Notes: generated from the sequence alone by a model not told the origin. DNA of 64,000 nt from Psychrobacter pygoscelis (GCF_004335015.1 NZ_RQRU01000005.1:142537-206536); one strand, 5' to 3'. Shown: positions 7,165-16,920, counted from the stretch's first letter. Translations and numbers: made by a program.

Positions 7165-9996
7165 TTATGCTGTCGCTTCAATATTCTCATTGGCAAGCTC
7201 GCGCAGTACATAGTGCAGCACGCCGCCATGGCGCACGTACACTCGCTCTTTTGGCGTTTGCAGCATGACATTGACCTCGAAGGTCTCAGTGCTACCATCA
7301 GCTCGGGTTGCGGTGACCGTCGCTGTCGTGCTCTCACCATCGTTCAGACCGGTGATGCTCAGCACTTCTGAGCCGTCAAGGTTGTGCGACTGGATGCTCT
7401 CACCGTCCTTAAAGGTAAGCGGAAGTACCCCCATACCGACTAAGTTTGAGCGGTGAATACGCTCAAATGACCCTGCCAATACGGCTTTGACGCCCAGTAG
7501 AATCGTACCCTTGGCTGCCCAGTCACGGCTAGATCCAGTGCCGTATTGCTCACCGCCTAAGACCACGAGGGTGCGGCCATCTTCTTTGTATTTCATCGCC
7601 GCATCATAGATTGGCATCTCTTCGCCATCACTAAGCGTAGCCTTGTCACCTTTAAAGTAATAGGTGTAGCCGCCTTCTTTACCGTTCATCATCAAGTTTT
7701 TGATACGGATATTGGCAAAGGTACCGCGCGTCATAACAGCATCATTACCACGGCGTGAGCCATAACTGTTGAAGTCGGCCTCCATCACCCCGCGATCCTG
7801 CAAGTACTGACCTGCAGGCGAGCTTGCATCAATGTTACCCGCTGGCGAGATATGGTCAGTGGTGATTGAATCGCCAAATACGCCTAAGACGCGGGCATTA
7901 TGGATATCTGGGATACCCTCTGGCTCCATGGTCATACCATCGAAGAACGGTGGGTTTTTGATGTAAGTTGATGCCTCACTCCACTGATAGAGCTGGCTGT
8001 CAGGCGAGCTAATAGCGTTCCACTCATCGCTACCCTCAAAGACTTCGCCGTAGTTTTTATGGAACATATCGGCATCGATATTATTGGCGATAAGCTCGTC
8101 AATTTGCGCGCTAGTCGGCCAGATGTCTTTGAGATAGACGTCATTGCCGTCTTGGTCTTGACCGAGCGGATGCTTGGTTAGGTCGATATCGACTGTGCCT
8201 GCTAGCGCATAGGCGACGACTAAAGGCGGTGATGCTAGGTAGTTGGTCTTGACGTGAGAGTGAATGCGACCTTCAAAGTTTCGGTTGCCAGACAGGACTG
8301 AGGCGACGACTAAGTCTTTCTCTTCGATACCTTTCTCGATGACTTCTGGCAATGGTCCTGAGTTACCGATACAGGTGGTGCAGCCATAGCCTACGAGGTA
8401 GAAGCCTACTTTTTCTAACTCATCCATTAGCTGAGTCTTTTCAAGATAATCGGTAACGACTTTAGAGCCAGGCGCTAGCGAGGTCTTGACCCAAGGCTTG
8501 GCTTTAAGACCTTTGGCAGCGGCGTTTTTTGCGACCAGTCCTGCGCCGATCATAACCGCTGGATTGGAAGTATTGGTACACGAGGTAATCGCCGCGATGA
8601 CCACCGAGCCATCAAGCAGCTTGTGCTCTTTTTCATCGATACTGACGGTAGAATAGACGCCTTCTTCTTTGGCGACATCATCTTCGGTATCGACTTCGAT
8701 AGCTGGCTCAGCAGCGAGATCATCGGCCTGAACTTGTTCACCACCTTCTTGATCAAAGCGAACTTTGCCTTTGACTTCGGTGCGGCGATCTTGCGTCATC
8801 TCAAATAGCGTATCGGTGAAGCTCTGATGCATATCGGTCAAAGCGATACGCTGATGCGGTAGCTTTGGTCCTGCCAGTGACGGCTCAACCGTCGATAGAT
8901 CTAAGACTAAATTACTTGAGTACACCGCATGAGGGGTATTGGCATCGTGCCATAGTCCTTGAGCCTTGGCATAGTCTTCAACCAACTGAATTTGAGCGTC
9001 GCTGCGACCAGACAAGCGTAGATAGTCAATAGCCACTTGGTCAATCGGGAAGATACCACAGGTCGCACCATACTCAGGTGCCATGTTGGCAATCGTTGCT
9101 CGGTCAGCCAGTGGCATATTGTGTAAGCCATCGCCGTAGAACTCTACGAACTTACCAACGACGCCATGCGCTCGCAGCATCTGAACCACACGCAGCACTA
9201 AATCTGTCGCGGTAACCCCTTCTGACAACTTACCAGTTAACTCAAAACCGACCACTTGCGGAATCAGCATCGATGATGCTTGGCCGAGCATCGCCGCTTC
9301 GGCTTCGATACCACCAACGCCCCAACCTAACACGCCGATACCATTAATCATCGTGGTGTGGCTGTCCGTACCAAATACCGTATCAGGGTAAGCCGTCAGC
9401 TCGCCGTTTTGTTCAGCGGCCATGACCACACGAGCAAGATACTCAAGGTTAACCTGATGCACGATACCAGTCGCAGGTGGAACCACTTTGAAGTTATCAA
9501 AGGCTTGCTTGCCCCAGTGTAAGAACTCATAACGCTCATTGTTGCGTTTAAATTCGATCTTTTTATTGAGGTCCAGCGCATCATCACGGCCATAGACATC
9601 CACTTGTACTGAGTGGTCAACGACTAGCTCGCTTGGGATAAAAGGATTAATCTGCTCGGCATTACCGCCTAATTTGACGATAGCATCGCGCATGGCTGCC
9701 AAATCTACTACCGACGGTACACCGGTAAAATCCTGCAAAACCACACGCGCAGGCATAAAGGCAATCTCTTGACTTGGCTCAGCAGTCGCGTCCCAATTGG
9801 CAACGGCTTCGATATGATTTTTACCCACGGACAGGCCATCGTCTTCATTGCGCAGTAAATTCTCTAGCACAATCTTCATACAAAATGGCAAATGGTTGAT
9901 GTTAGAGTAGGTATCAGCAAGTTTAGGTAGGCTATAGTAAGTATGCGCCTTGCCAGCGACGGTCAAGGTATCTTTTACATTAAAAATATCACTCAT
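7165..9996 (-). CDS. acnA: Aconitate hydratase A
   Basis: 943 residues; converts citrate to isocitrate via cis-aconitate in the TCA cycle, with a [4Fe-4S] cluster. Cluster ligands are visible as Cys473 (in TSCTNTSNP) and Cys539/Cys542 (in GCTTCIGNSG). The N-terminal YYSLP and the swivel-domain GDSITTDHISPAG and GSSRDWAAKG blocks match the AcnA/IRP1 class. It is about 50 residues longer than E. coli AcnA because of an acidic insertion at about residues 410-445, before the first cluster cysteine. GGAAGC precedes the ATG. AcnD/AcnM-type enzymes are the alternative, but no prp genes are nearby. It is monocistronic, with a terminator. Confidence 0.93.
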   Translation of the reverse strand: MSDIFNVKDTLTVAGKAHTYYSLPKLADTYSNINHLPFCMKIVLENLLRNEDDGLSVGKNHIEAVANWDATAEPSQEIAFMPARVVLQDFTGVPSVVDLAAMRDAIVKLGGNAEQINPFIPSELVVDHSVQVDVYGRDDALDLNKKIEFKRNNERYEFLHWGKQAFDNFKVVPPATGIVHQVNLEYLARVVMAAEQNGELTAYPDTVFGTDSHTTMINGIGVLGWGVGGIEAEAAMLGQASSMLIPQVVGFELTGKLSEGVTATDLVLRVVQMLRAHGVVGKFVEFYGDGLHNMPLADRATIANMAPEYGATCGIFPIDQVAIDYLRLSGRSDAQIQLVEDYAKAQGLWHDANTPHAVYSSNLVLDLSTVEPSLAGPKLPHQRIALTDMHQSFTDTLFEMTQDRRTEVKGKVRFDQEGGEQVQADDLAAEPAIEVDTEDDVAKEEGVYSTVSIDEKEHKLLDGSVVIAAITSCTNTSNPAVMIGAGLVAKNAAAKGLKAKPWVKTSLAPGSKVVTDYLEKTQLMDELEKVGFYLVGYGCTTCIGNSGPLPEVIEKGIEEKDLVVASVLSGNRNFEGRIHSHVKTNYLASPPLVVAYALAGTVDIDLTKHPLGQDQDGNDVYLKDIWPTSAQIDELIANNIDADMFHKNYGEVFEGSDEWNAISSPDSQLYQWSEASTYIKNPPFFDGMTMEPEGIPDIHNARVLGVFGDSITTDHISPAGNIDASSPAGQYLQDRGVMEADFNSYGSRRGNDAVMTRGTFANIRIKNLMMNGKEGGYTYYFKGDKATLSDGEEMPIYDAAMKYKEDGRTLVVLGGEQYGTGSSRDWAAKGTILLGVKAVLAGSFERIHRSNLVGMGVLPLTFKDGESIQSHNLDGSEVLSITGLNDGESTTATVTATRADGSTETFEVNVMLQTPKERVYVRHGGVLHYVLRELANENIEATA

Positions 9997-10688
9997 ATTG
10001 GCTTCCTTATCTGTTGTTATGTAAGGTGGCTAAGTTTGGTTAGACGGTGATTGAGCTGTTATTAAGTTGCTATTAACTTGAGAAATTAACGCCGGTAAGC
10101 TTGAAAACTAAAAAGTACTAATAACTTATGGATAGCTTAGGCTGAAAATAATGGCTATTTAGCAGTAAAGTCGCTGTTAAATAATATGGATCGCTATTTA
10201 TAGCTATTGATAAAAGAAACTGCACTGGCAAAAAGGTAAAAACGTATTGAAACGTCAAGAGTCACCAAAAAACTCTGTCGTTTAATTTAGAAAATTGTCG
10301 TTATCGTCTTTTCTATAACTTTTTATAATGAGGAATAGTGCAAAGCTACCGAACGGCTCTAAATTGGGTCTCGTGACTGACCAATGCCTCTGACTATTAA
10401 TTTAACCCACATTCATTGATTTAATCTGCATTCATTAAAGCCAGTCGCACGACAGCCTTATTGTTACATCGACTAAAACTTGTTATATCTACTAAAATAG
10501 TCTGTTTCAGACTACTAACATAACAAAAGCACACCGAATTGTTAAGGTCGGCGGGTAGTTAATACGTGGGGAAATCGTAACTTTGACCCTTTTAGCGTAC
10601 CTAATTGAGAAGTGCGATCTACCCTATCGTCAATCCTATTGAGTAAGACAAAAAGCAGCCGGTATAAATTTACTGGCTAGCAGTAAGG
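9997..10688. other. Intergenic region upstream of acnA
   Basis: About 690 bp with no supportable ORF. It holds a perfect 7-bp inverted repeat TAGTCTG-TTT-CAGACTA at 10498-10514 and a T-rich tract near 10310-10330. It should contain the acnA promoter on the minus strand and the 3' terminator of the DUF3025 gene. Confidence 0.4.
10650..10678 (-). terminator. Probable terminator of the DUF3025 gene
   Basis: On the minus strand, AGCCAGTA/TACCGGCT form an 8-bp stem with one mismatch around a 6-nt loop, followed by GCTTTTTG. It begins about 10 bp past the stop codon. Confidence 0.55.
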
Positions 10689-11642
10689 CTAATTTTGGCG
10701 ACGACGTCCTGAGCGAAAGACAAATTTATCTTCATAAAATTCAGGATCTTGATTGTCCGGCCAAAAATGTGGCACACCCAATATCGGTAGTGGCGAGAAG
10801 GCTCGCGGCGTCACCGACTCATCTTGTAATAACTCGTCCAATCTTGCCGCTAGCTCAGTATCCAAGTGGGCCATGCGCTCTGCTATTGGTAATTCAAAAA
10901 AGTCTGGTTCAACACTTATAATAAGCGTATGCGCGCACAGCGGCTTGCGGGGGCTGATAAGCTGCTCAAGCAAGGCATGACCAAAGATATATACCGCGGC
11001 TTGAGCGGACTTATTGGGCTGTAGTGGGTTGTCCCAATAAGCCCGCGCTGATACCAAGCAACCTTGCCAGTTGAACGCTGCTAGCGCCTCACCGATACTG
11101 GGCTTAGCCGTCACCAAAATCGCGCCGTTTTCATCAAATACGGTAATGGTATCTCGGACGCGACCACGCATGCCAGAGATACCTTGCTCATCGATAGCCT
11201 GAGCTTGATAGCGATTAAGCAGCGCTTTACTCTTGGGAAAGGTCAGCCAAATACTGCCATTAAATAGATCATGGAAGTTATCACGAGTCGGCACACCACC
11301 TGATCTTGCAATAAAGGTCTCGTAGGCCATACCCTCGGGTAAATCGTCCTGCGGAACAAACCGTAACGCCTGCCCTCGACCTGTCGCAAAGCGCCGCGTT
11401 TTATCGGCTAAGGTGTACTGACTAGCAGCTAATTTATCCCGCCAACTATTTAGATGGTGCGCGATGCTAGGGACCGCACTATCATCTCCCGGCTGATTGC
11501 TTGTCTCCTTAACGAGTAACCCTCGGATAGCTAAGTGCTGGAGCCAAGGCGCTTGCCAATCTACTTGAGATAAGGGGGAGTTATCATTGAACTGGCGAGC
11601 AAGACTGGTATCAAGATGGGTGTTTGCTTGAGAGTGTGTCAT
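10689..11642 (-). CDS. DUF3025 domain-containing protein
   Basis: 317 residues, no signal peptide. The C-terminal signature LPILGVPHFWPDNQDPEFYED (about residues 285-305) and the central segments ARSGGVPTRDNFHDLFNGSIWLTFPKSKALLN (about 112-143) and AVYIFGHALLEQL are characteristic of DUF3025. Its function is unknown. It stands alone on the minus strand, divergent from the membrane hydrolase at 11869. Confidence 0.85.
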   Translation of the reverse strand: MTHSQANTHLDTSLARQFNDNSPLSQVDWQAPWLQHLAIRGLLVKETSNQPGDDSAVPSIAHHLNSWRDKLAASQYTLADKTRRFATGRGQALRFVPQDDLPEGMAYETFIARSGGVPTRDNFHDLFNGSIWLTFPKSKALLNRYQAQAIDEQGISGMRGRVRDTITVFDENGAILVTAKPSIGEALAAFNWQGCLVSARAYWDNPLQPNKSAQAAVYIFGHALLEQLISPRKPLCAHTLIISVEPDFFELPIAERMAHLDTELAARLDELLQDESVTPRAFSPLPILGVPHFWPDNQDPEFYEDKFVFRSGRRRQN

Positions 11643-11868
11643 AGATACTGATAGGTGTGGTTATAAAATAGCGAGAAATAAGGAAATAGTTAAGCAAATA
11701 GCTAAAACGATTCGTAATGTTAACCCCTTTAGCCAAGACGCAGCCGCTCTGGAAACTTAACTCATGCTATTATAGGGCGTTTTCGAGCGCAGCAAAAACA
11801 ATATCACAGTCGCTACTGTGCAACGTCGCTGAGCTAAGTAGATAGGGCAATAGATATGGTAAAACGAC

Positions 11869-12597
11869 ATGGCAAATTTTAAAACCCATCTGAGCGGGGG
11901 CTTTGTCGTCAGTGGTATCTTAGGGATAGTCGGCTATAAAGCTGGACTCTTAGGAGGCCATGAGTTTCTTATTTGTGTGGCGCTCGGTACTATCGGCGGC
12001 TTACTGCCCGATATCGACTCGGATAACTCCACCCCGATTAAGCTGGGCTTTGATGTGGCCTCGTTGATGGTCGCTTTTAGTCTAGTGATGCACTGGCGTA
12101 GCGAGCTGTCCTTACTGTCGCTAATTGCCTTATGGCTGGCAGGGTATGGCTTCATGCGCTACGGTATCTTTTATCTATTTACCAAGATTACCGTGCACCG
12201 CGGCATTATCCATTCCATCCCCTATATGGCGGTACTGGCTTTAGGTCTGGTGAGTTTAAATTATTATTTTATGGATACGCCAGCGACGACCAGCTGGTTT
12301 TACGGCCTGTTTCTCTTCATTGGGGCGATGGTGCACTTGGGGCTTGATGAGGCCTATAGCGTGGACTTATTAAACCACCGAATGAAGCGCTCTTCTGGCA
12401 CGGCCATGAAGCTGTACCGCGACCGTGAGCGCTACTGGTACGTGTTACTTTACGCGCTGATTGCCATGGCTATCTTTATCGCGCCACCGTTTGCGCCATT
12501 TTGGAATAAGCTGACCGACCCCATTACTTGGCTCATTCTTAAAGATGGGCTACTGCCTAGCCAGATATTTGCCAGTCTCACTTCAACACTGAATTAA
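11869..12597 (+). CDS. Membrane-bound metal-dependent hydrolase, YdjM family
   Basis: 242 residues with about five membrane segments. Conserved polar motifs of the YdjM/LexA-binding inner-membrane hydrolase family (PF04307) are visible: H7-L-S-G, LLPDIDSDNS (about residues 44-53), HRGIIHSIPY (about 108-117) and HLGLDE (about 157-162). These His and Asp residues would bind the metal. The physiological substrate is not known. The next gene (YchJ-like) starts about 20 bp downstream on the same strand, so they may be co-transcribed. Confidence 0.85.
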   Translation: MANFKTHLSGGFVVSGILGIVGYKAGLLGGHEFLICVALGTIGGLLPDIDSDNSTPIKLGFDVASLMVAFSLVMHWRSELSLLSLIALWLAGYGFMRYGIFYLFTKITVHRGIIHSIPYMAVLALGLVSLNYYFMDTPATTSWFYGLFLFIGAMVHLGLDEAYSVDLLNHRMKRSSGTAMKLYRDRERYWYVLLYALIAMAIFIAPPFAPFWNKLTDPITWLILKDGLLPSQIFASLTSTLN

Positions 12598-12616
12598 CTT
12601 GATACCTGAGCCTTTT

Positions 12617-13147
12617 ATGAATTCAACTGCTTGTCCTTGCCGAGTGTCACCGAATACTGACTCTTCAGCAGCGCCAATGACTTATAAAGCGTGCTGCCAA
12701 CCGTTTCATGAGGGTGAGCGCTGCGCCAATAATGCCGAGACCCTTATGCGCTCTCGTTATTCGGCTTTTGTCTTAACGCCTACTGATATAGAGCTGGCTG
12801 ATTATATCGTAGCGACGACCTTGCCAGCGCAGCAAAGGCTATTAGATAAGTCAGCGATTGAAGCGTGGGCAAAGGACACAGATTGGGCTGGGCTTGAGGT
12901 GGTAAAGCACACGCCAAAGCTAGGCCGTCGCCACGCGCAGGTTGAGTTTAAAGCCTATTTTAATTCAGAGGCAGGCTTAGCGGTGCACCATGAGCTGTCT
13001 ACCTTTGTTAAAGTACAGGATGCCTCTAAAGACGGCCAAACAAAATGGTATTTTATTGACCCCAATGTCGCTACGACGATGTCGCAAAAGCAGCCATGTC
13101 TTTGCGGCTCGGGGGAGAGGTTTAAGCGGTGTTGTGGTCGCTTCTAA
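12617..13147 (+). CDS. YchJ family protein (SEC-C motif, UPF0225)
   Basis: 176 residues. The N-terminal CPC...YKACCQPFHEG Cys cluster is followed by the RYSAFVL and ADYIVATTLP region. The C-terminal CLCGSGERFKRCCG is a SEC-C zinc-binding motif. Together these define the YchJ family, whose function is unknown. The frame could open at a TTG at 12599, but ATG 12617 matches the family start. The stop codon overlaps the stop of the convergent amidotransferase gene: TAA at 13145-13147 and, on the other strand, TAG at 13144-13146. Confidence 0.88.
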   Translation: MNSTACPCRVSPNTDSSAAPMTYKACCQPFHEGERCANNAETLMRSRYSAFVLTPTDIELADYIVATTLPAQQRLLDKSAIEAWAKDTDWAGLEVVKHTPKLGRRHAQVEFKAYFNSEAGLAVHHELSTFVKVQDASKDGQTKWYFIDPNVATTMSQKQPCLCGSGERFKRCCGRF

Positions 13148-14079
13148 ACACTAGCCCCAACCTGCCTAGCAATTGCCACGCCTTCTTCAATGGTCAGGTA
13201 CTTCTTCAGACTCGGTCTATCCTGATGAATAATCGCTCCATCCTTAAAGATGACACACTCATTAACCGCGAGCTGCTGCCAATTTTCATTCTCGGTTAAT
13301 GGAATAGTAACCAAAATAGTCACGCGGTCATCGTCACTGGTGACATCACTAAAGTTAATCGCCAAATCATTATCAGCAAGCCTAGCCTCACCAAATGGCG
13401 CTTGGCGCGTGAGGTAAAACAGCAAACTGCCAGCATAGGCCAATTGCCAATCACCATTGGATAATAAGCAATTAAAAAGGCCATTGGCCGCTAGATAGCG
13501 ACACTGGGCGGTCAAAAAGGCAAATAACGTCTCATCATCAGGACGACGCTTAAAGGTGGATTTGAGCCGATTAATCAGGTAACAAAACGCCATCTCAGAG
13601 TCCGTACTGCCCACTGGCTGACAGTGCTCAGCGTTGCCATTGTCTTGCAGACGCTGACAGCGGCGAACAAAGCTGTCATTCATCTGACCGTTATGGGCAA
13701 ACACCCACTCCTCACCCCAGACTTCACGCACGAACGGATGGGTATTGGCAAGGCAATTTTGCCCTTGGGTGGCTTTACGGATATGAGCGATGACATTCAT
13801 CGCTTTGATTGGATAGTTATTGATGAGGTCGGCGACCGGTGATAAATGACTGGGCTTATTATCATGAAACAGCCGTAGACCCGTCACTGCCGTAGTAGCC
13901 GCTGCCAAGCAGCCCGTACTAGACGGACTGCTACTAGACGGACAGATACTGCGCTCAAAAAAGGCAATACCAAAGCCGTCTTCATGATGATCCGTCATAC
14001 CGCCGCGTTGACGAAAGCCTGCAAAGCTAAAACCGATATCCGTAGGGGTATTGGCATTCATGCCGAGTAGTTGACACAT
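13144..14079 (-). CDS. Class II glutamine amidotransferase (YafJ-like)
   Basis: 311 residues. Cys2 directly after the initiator Met (MCQLLGM) is the N-terminal nucleophile of class II (Ntn) glutamine amidotransferases. GMTDHHEDGFGIAFFE and the WVFAHNGQM block (substrate binding) match the YafJ type. YafJ proteins lack an obvious synthase partner, and their physiological acceptor is unclear. ATG follows directly on the TAA of the DUF2007 gene, so the two are translationally linked. A Ser/Thr/Cys-rich loop at about residues 45-62 is an insertion compared with the usual length of about 255. Confidence 0.88.
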   Translation of the reverse strand: MCQLLGMNANTPTDIGFSFAGFRQRGGMTDHHEDGFGIAFFERSICPSSSSPSSTGCLAAATTAVTGLRLFHDNKPSHLSPVADLINNYPIKAMNVIAHIRKATQGQNCLANTHPFVREVWGEEWVFAHNGQMNDSFVRRCQRLQDNGNAEHCQPVGSTDSEMAFCYLINRLKSTFKRRPDDETLFAFLTAQCRYLAANGLFNCLLSNGDWQLAYAGSLLFYLTRQAPFGEARLADNDLAINFSDVTSDDDRVTILVTIPLTENENWQQLAVNECVIFKDGAIIHQDRPSLKKYLTIEEGVAIARQVGASV

Positions 14080-14337
14080 TTATTTCTCACTATCTTGTTC
14101 GTTATGGCTAGCTGCGCCTTCATTATCCACTTTTATACTGTCTAAAATACGCCGCGCCTGATCCAGCTCATTCTTTTGTACCCACAGCACTGCGCCAGAA
14201 TTCATACCGGGGATGCCACTGAGCGCTTGCAGCGATACGGTTAGACCATTATTACGCAGTAGCCCAGCGTGCAGCTCTCCTTGGATATTGGTGTCGTAGC
14301 GCGCCAGCTTATGCCAGTTGTCTATTTGATTCGTCAT
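14080..14337 (-). CDS. DUF2007 domain-containing protein
   Basis: 85 residues. LARYDTNIQGELHAGLLRNNGL (about residues 11-32) followed by GAVLWVQKNELDQARRIL (about 48-65) fits the DUF2007 (putative signal-transducing) fold, a small ferredoxin-like domain. The tail is acidic. It lies between the homoserine kinase gene and the amidotransferase gene on the same strand, with 33 bp and 0 bp spacing, so all three are probably one operon. Confidence 0.8.
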   Translation of the reverse strand: MTNQIDNWHKLARYDTNIQGELHAGLLRNNGLTVSLQALSGIPGMNSGAVLWVQKNELDQARRILDSIKVDNEGAASHNEQDSEK

Positions 14338-14370
14338 GGTAATCTCCTTGGAGGTATAAGGCTTATTCCT

Positions 14371-15624
14371 TTATTCCTTTGAATACTCATAAGTAAAGAA
14401 CCCCGCTGACCATTCAATCTTACCCAATTGATAGCGATTAATAATGAAATCGTCTGGATAATCTTTAAAGCCTTCCTGCGTTTTCAGATAGTCGATAGCA
14501 GCGTTGGCGTCTTGTTCGGTAGCAAATATGCCGCAATTCTTCACGTTTTCATAATCTTCTTTATCGGTGTCCTTATCACGGAAGTGCTCAAGTAAATAAA
14601 CATACTGCGTTGAATCTCGCAACTTTTCTACTCGGCTCCAATGATAGGAGGCCAAACGCTTCATTAGATCAGGGTTTTTGACCATAATGTTATCACCAGT
14701 ACGGCCTTGCTCACGATTGTAATAAATGACGTTGAGACGCAGCAGCCAAAAGGTCACTGCTGCCATCGCTAGCATAACAGGTAAAGCGTGTTGCTCAGCT
14801 TCGGTTAACGAGCGCTCGCTGTTGTAGCCATCGAGGAACGCTTGCATTTTCTCAGTATCAAAATTTACCGTCTCCCCATCTTCAGCGTCGCCCCATGTAG
14901 TACAGAAATCATTGATGGTAATGGCGATGTCCATAACGTAGTGCTCAGCACTGACTTCAGTGAAGTCGAGCAATCCGCTCAGCTGCTCTTTGCCGTCCGC
15001 TAGATCCCACAGCGTATTGTCAGCGAACATATCTAGATGGCATAGGCCTTTGGGCAAGCTGTCTAGAGGTAGCTCCTCATAAGCCTGCCAGATATCGCGC
15101 ATAAGGCGAGCTTCATCACCCGGCATAAACTGAATTTCGCGGTCACGAACCTTATCCCACGGATAAAGCGGCACACCGTAGTCTTCAGCTGGCGTTAGAC
15201 CCTGTAAGGTGTTATGTAGTACTGCTAAGGCCTCCCCCATGGTGTGACACATGTGCGGCGTGGTATTGGCCGGATGCGTACCTGATAGGCAGGGTACGAG
15301 GGTAATGGCTTTATTGTCGTAATAGACAAGGTAGGCATCTTTGTCATCTTTTTTTGCTGACTTTTTGGCAAGGGGCGCCGCCACGGGCAACTTACCATTA
15401 AGCTGATTTAATATAGCAGCCATCTTTGCGATGTCTTCTGGTGGCCGCTCCTCAAATAGTGTAAACACGTACGAGTAGCTGCCCTCCTTATCGTCCGTGG
15501 TCTGGATAAACCAGTTGGAGTTTTTAATTCCTTGGGTAATGGGTACGGCTTTGGCGAATGAGACGCCAAACGCGTGACAAAAAGTGGTGAACTGGTCTTC
15601 AGTTAAGTGGGTATAGACGGACAT
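14371..15624 (-). CDS. thrB: Homoserine kinase (APH-fold) fused to DUF7336-like domain
   Basis: 417 residues. Residues 1-335 are a homoserine kinase of the aminoglycoside-phosphotransferase-fold type (HSK2), phosphorylating homoserine for threonine synthesis. The catalytic loop is H196-L-D198-M-F-A-D-N203, and the metal-binding Asp is D220 in GLLDFTEVS. Known bacterial HSK2 proteins are about 315-330 residues. Residues 341-413 form an extra domain (YVYLLEHFRD ... GIFATEQDANAAIDYLK ... GFKDYPDDFIINRYQL), which resembles stand-alone DUF7336 proteins. A linker sits at about 330-340. A role for the extra domain as a regulatory module is inference. Confidence 0.88.
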   Translation of the reverse strand: MSVYTHLTEDQFTTFCHAFGVSFAKAVPITQGIKNSNWFIQTTDDKEGSYSYVFTLFEERPPEDIAKMAAILNQLNGKLPVAAPLAKKSAKKDDKDAYLVYYDNKAITLVPCLSGTHPANTTPHMCHTMGEALAVLHNTLQGLTPAEDYGVPLYPWDKVRDREIQFMPGDEARLMRDIWQAYEELPLDSLPKGLCHLDMFADNTLWDLADGKEQLSGLLDFTEVSAEHYVMDIAITINDFCTTWGDAEDGETVNFDTEKMQAFLDGYNSERSLTEAEQHALPVMLAMAAVTFWLLRLNVIYYNREQGRTGDNIMVKNPDLMKRLASYHWSRVEKLRDSTQYVYLLEHFRDKDTDKEDYENVKNCGIFATEQDANAAIDYLKTQEGFKDYPDDFIINRYQLGKIEWSAGFFTYEYSKE

Positions 15625-15847
15625 AGCGGCTCTCTTGGATAACGGGCTTAAAGTATTAAGACTATATTATGCTGCCATTATACCGAAAAGCGAGTCACTG
15701 ACACCTAGCGAGTTGGCATGAGGGTATTTTGTTTGGATATTTGGGGTTTTGTGGAGAAAAGAGTTATAAGTAATGAGCGTTTAACTTGGGGATTAAAATG
15801 ACAAATCTTAATCACGGTAACTCTACATAGGAGCAAGATATTACCGC

Positions 15848-15994
15848 TAGCCTTGACTGAAGCGGTATCCTGTGCGGCTGAGCGAGCTGTGGTCACTGGC
15901 CTAAGGGCAGTCTCGCGGATGCAGGAATGCCATTAGGGCATAGTGACCGCCGCGCTCAGGCGGGCAGATACAAGCAAAAGGCAAGATTGGCTGC
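15848..15994 (+). repeat. Structured dispersed repeat, copy 3
   Basis: Same architecture as the copy at 6925. Stem A CTGAGCG 15878-15884 pairs with 15953-15959. Stem B GGTCAC 15891-15896 pairs with GTGACC 15943-15948. Stem C TGGCCTAA 15897-15904 pairs with TTAGGGCA 15933-15940 (one mismatch). The same TA bulge is at 15941-15942 and the loop has AGTCTCGC and CAGGAATGC. Stem B differs from copy 2 on both sides, so pairing is kept while sequence changes. It sits between divergent thrB and hisF. Confidence 0.85.
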
Positions 15995-16134
15995 TATGAC
16001 TCACTAAGGGTAAGATGGCTTACTAGGCAAAACAGCAGTAAATAACAATTAAAGAAAATATGGTGGGGGTTTTTTGCTAAAATGCGACGATAAGTGTAAG
16101 CAACTACTGATAGATTCGAGTAAAAGGTGATGCG

Positions 16135-16920
16135 ATGTTAGCGAAGCGAATTATTCCATGTTTGGATGTGGACAATGGCCGAGTGGTCAAAGGTGTGCAG
16201 TTTGTCGACATTCGCGATGCAGGTGACCCTGTAGAAGTCGCCCAACGCTATAATGAGCAGGGCGCGGACGAGATTACCTTTTTGGACATTACCGCGACCC
16301 ATCATGGTCGCGAGACTACCTATCATACGGTTGAGCGCATGGCCGATACCGTGTTTGTGCCGTTGACCGTTGGCGGCGGTGTGCGCACTGTGGGGGATAT
16401 TCGCAATCTGCTCAATGCTGGCGCTGATAAAGTAGCGATTAACTCAGCAGCGGTGTTTACCCCTGAGTTTGTTGGCGAAGCGGCGCAGAAGTTTGGCAGT
16501 CAGTGTATTGTAGTAGCGATTGATGCCAAGCAAGTCGAGGATAGCATTGATAGTGATGGCAACAGCCAACCCAGATGGGAGATATTCACCCACGGCGGTC
16601 GTAAGCCTACAGGCATTGATGCGGTAGCTTGGGCCTCAAAAATGGCGGCTCTTGGCGCGGGTGAATTGCTCGTCACTTCAATGGACGGCGATGGCACCAA
16701 AAAAGGCTATGATATTGCGCTGATGAAGGCGATCACTAGCGCGGTGAATGTACCGGTCATTGCCTCTGGCGGTGTGGGCAATTTGCAGCATTTGGCGGAT
16801 GGTATATTAGAAGGCGGCGTGGATGCCGTACTGGCAGCGAGTATTTTTCATTTTGGTGAATATACGGTAGCAGAGGCAAAGCGCTTTATGGCAGCGCAAG
16901 GTATAGAGATGCGGCTGTAA
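16135..16920 (+). CDS. hisF: Imidazole glycerol phosphate synthase subunit HisF
   Basis: 261 residues. Cyclase subunit of IGP synthase in histidine biosynthesis, working with HisH (not in this window). The (beta/alpha)8 barrel markers are visible: [15 protein letters not shown] at the N-terminus (catalytic Asp11 in CLDVD), [34 protein letters not shown] (second catalytic Asp) and [18 protein letters not shown] precedes the ATG. It is isolated from other his genes and is followed by ribH after 90 bp. Confidence 0.97.
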   Translation: MLAKRIIPCLDVDNGRVVKGVQFVDIRDAGDPVEVAQRYNEQGADEITFLDITATHHGRETTYHTVERMADTVFVPLTVGGGVRTVGDIRNLLNAGADKVAINSAAVFTPEFVGEAAQKFGSQCIVVAIDAKQVEDSIDSDGNSQPRWEIFTHGGRKPTGIDAVAWASKMAALGAGELLVTSMDGDGTKKGYDIALMKAITSAVNVPVIASGGVGNLQHLADGILEGGVDAVLAASIFHFGEYTVAEAKRFMAAQGIEMRL

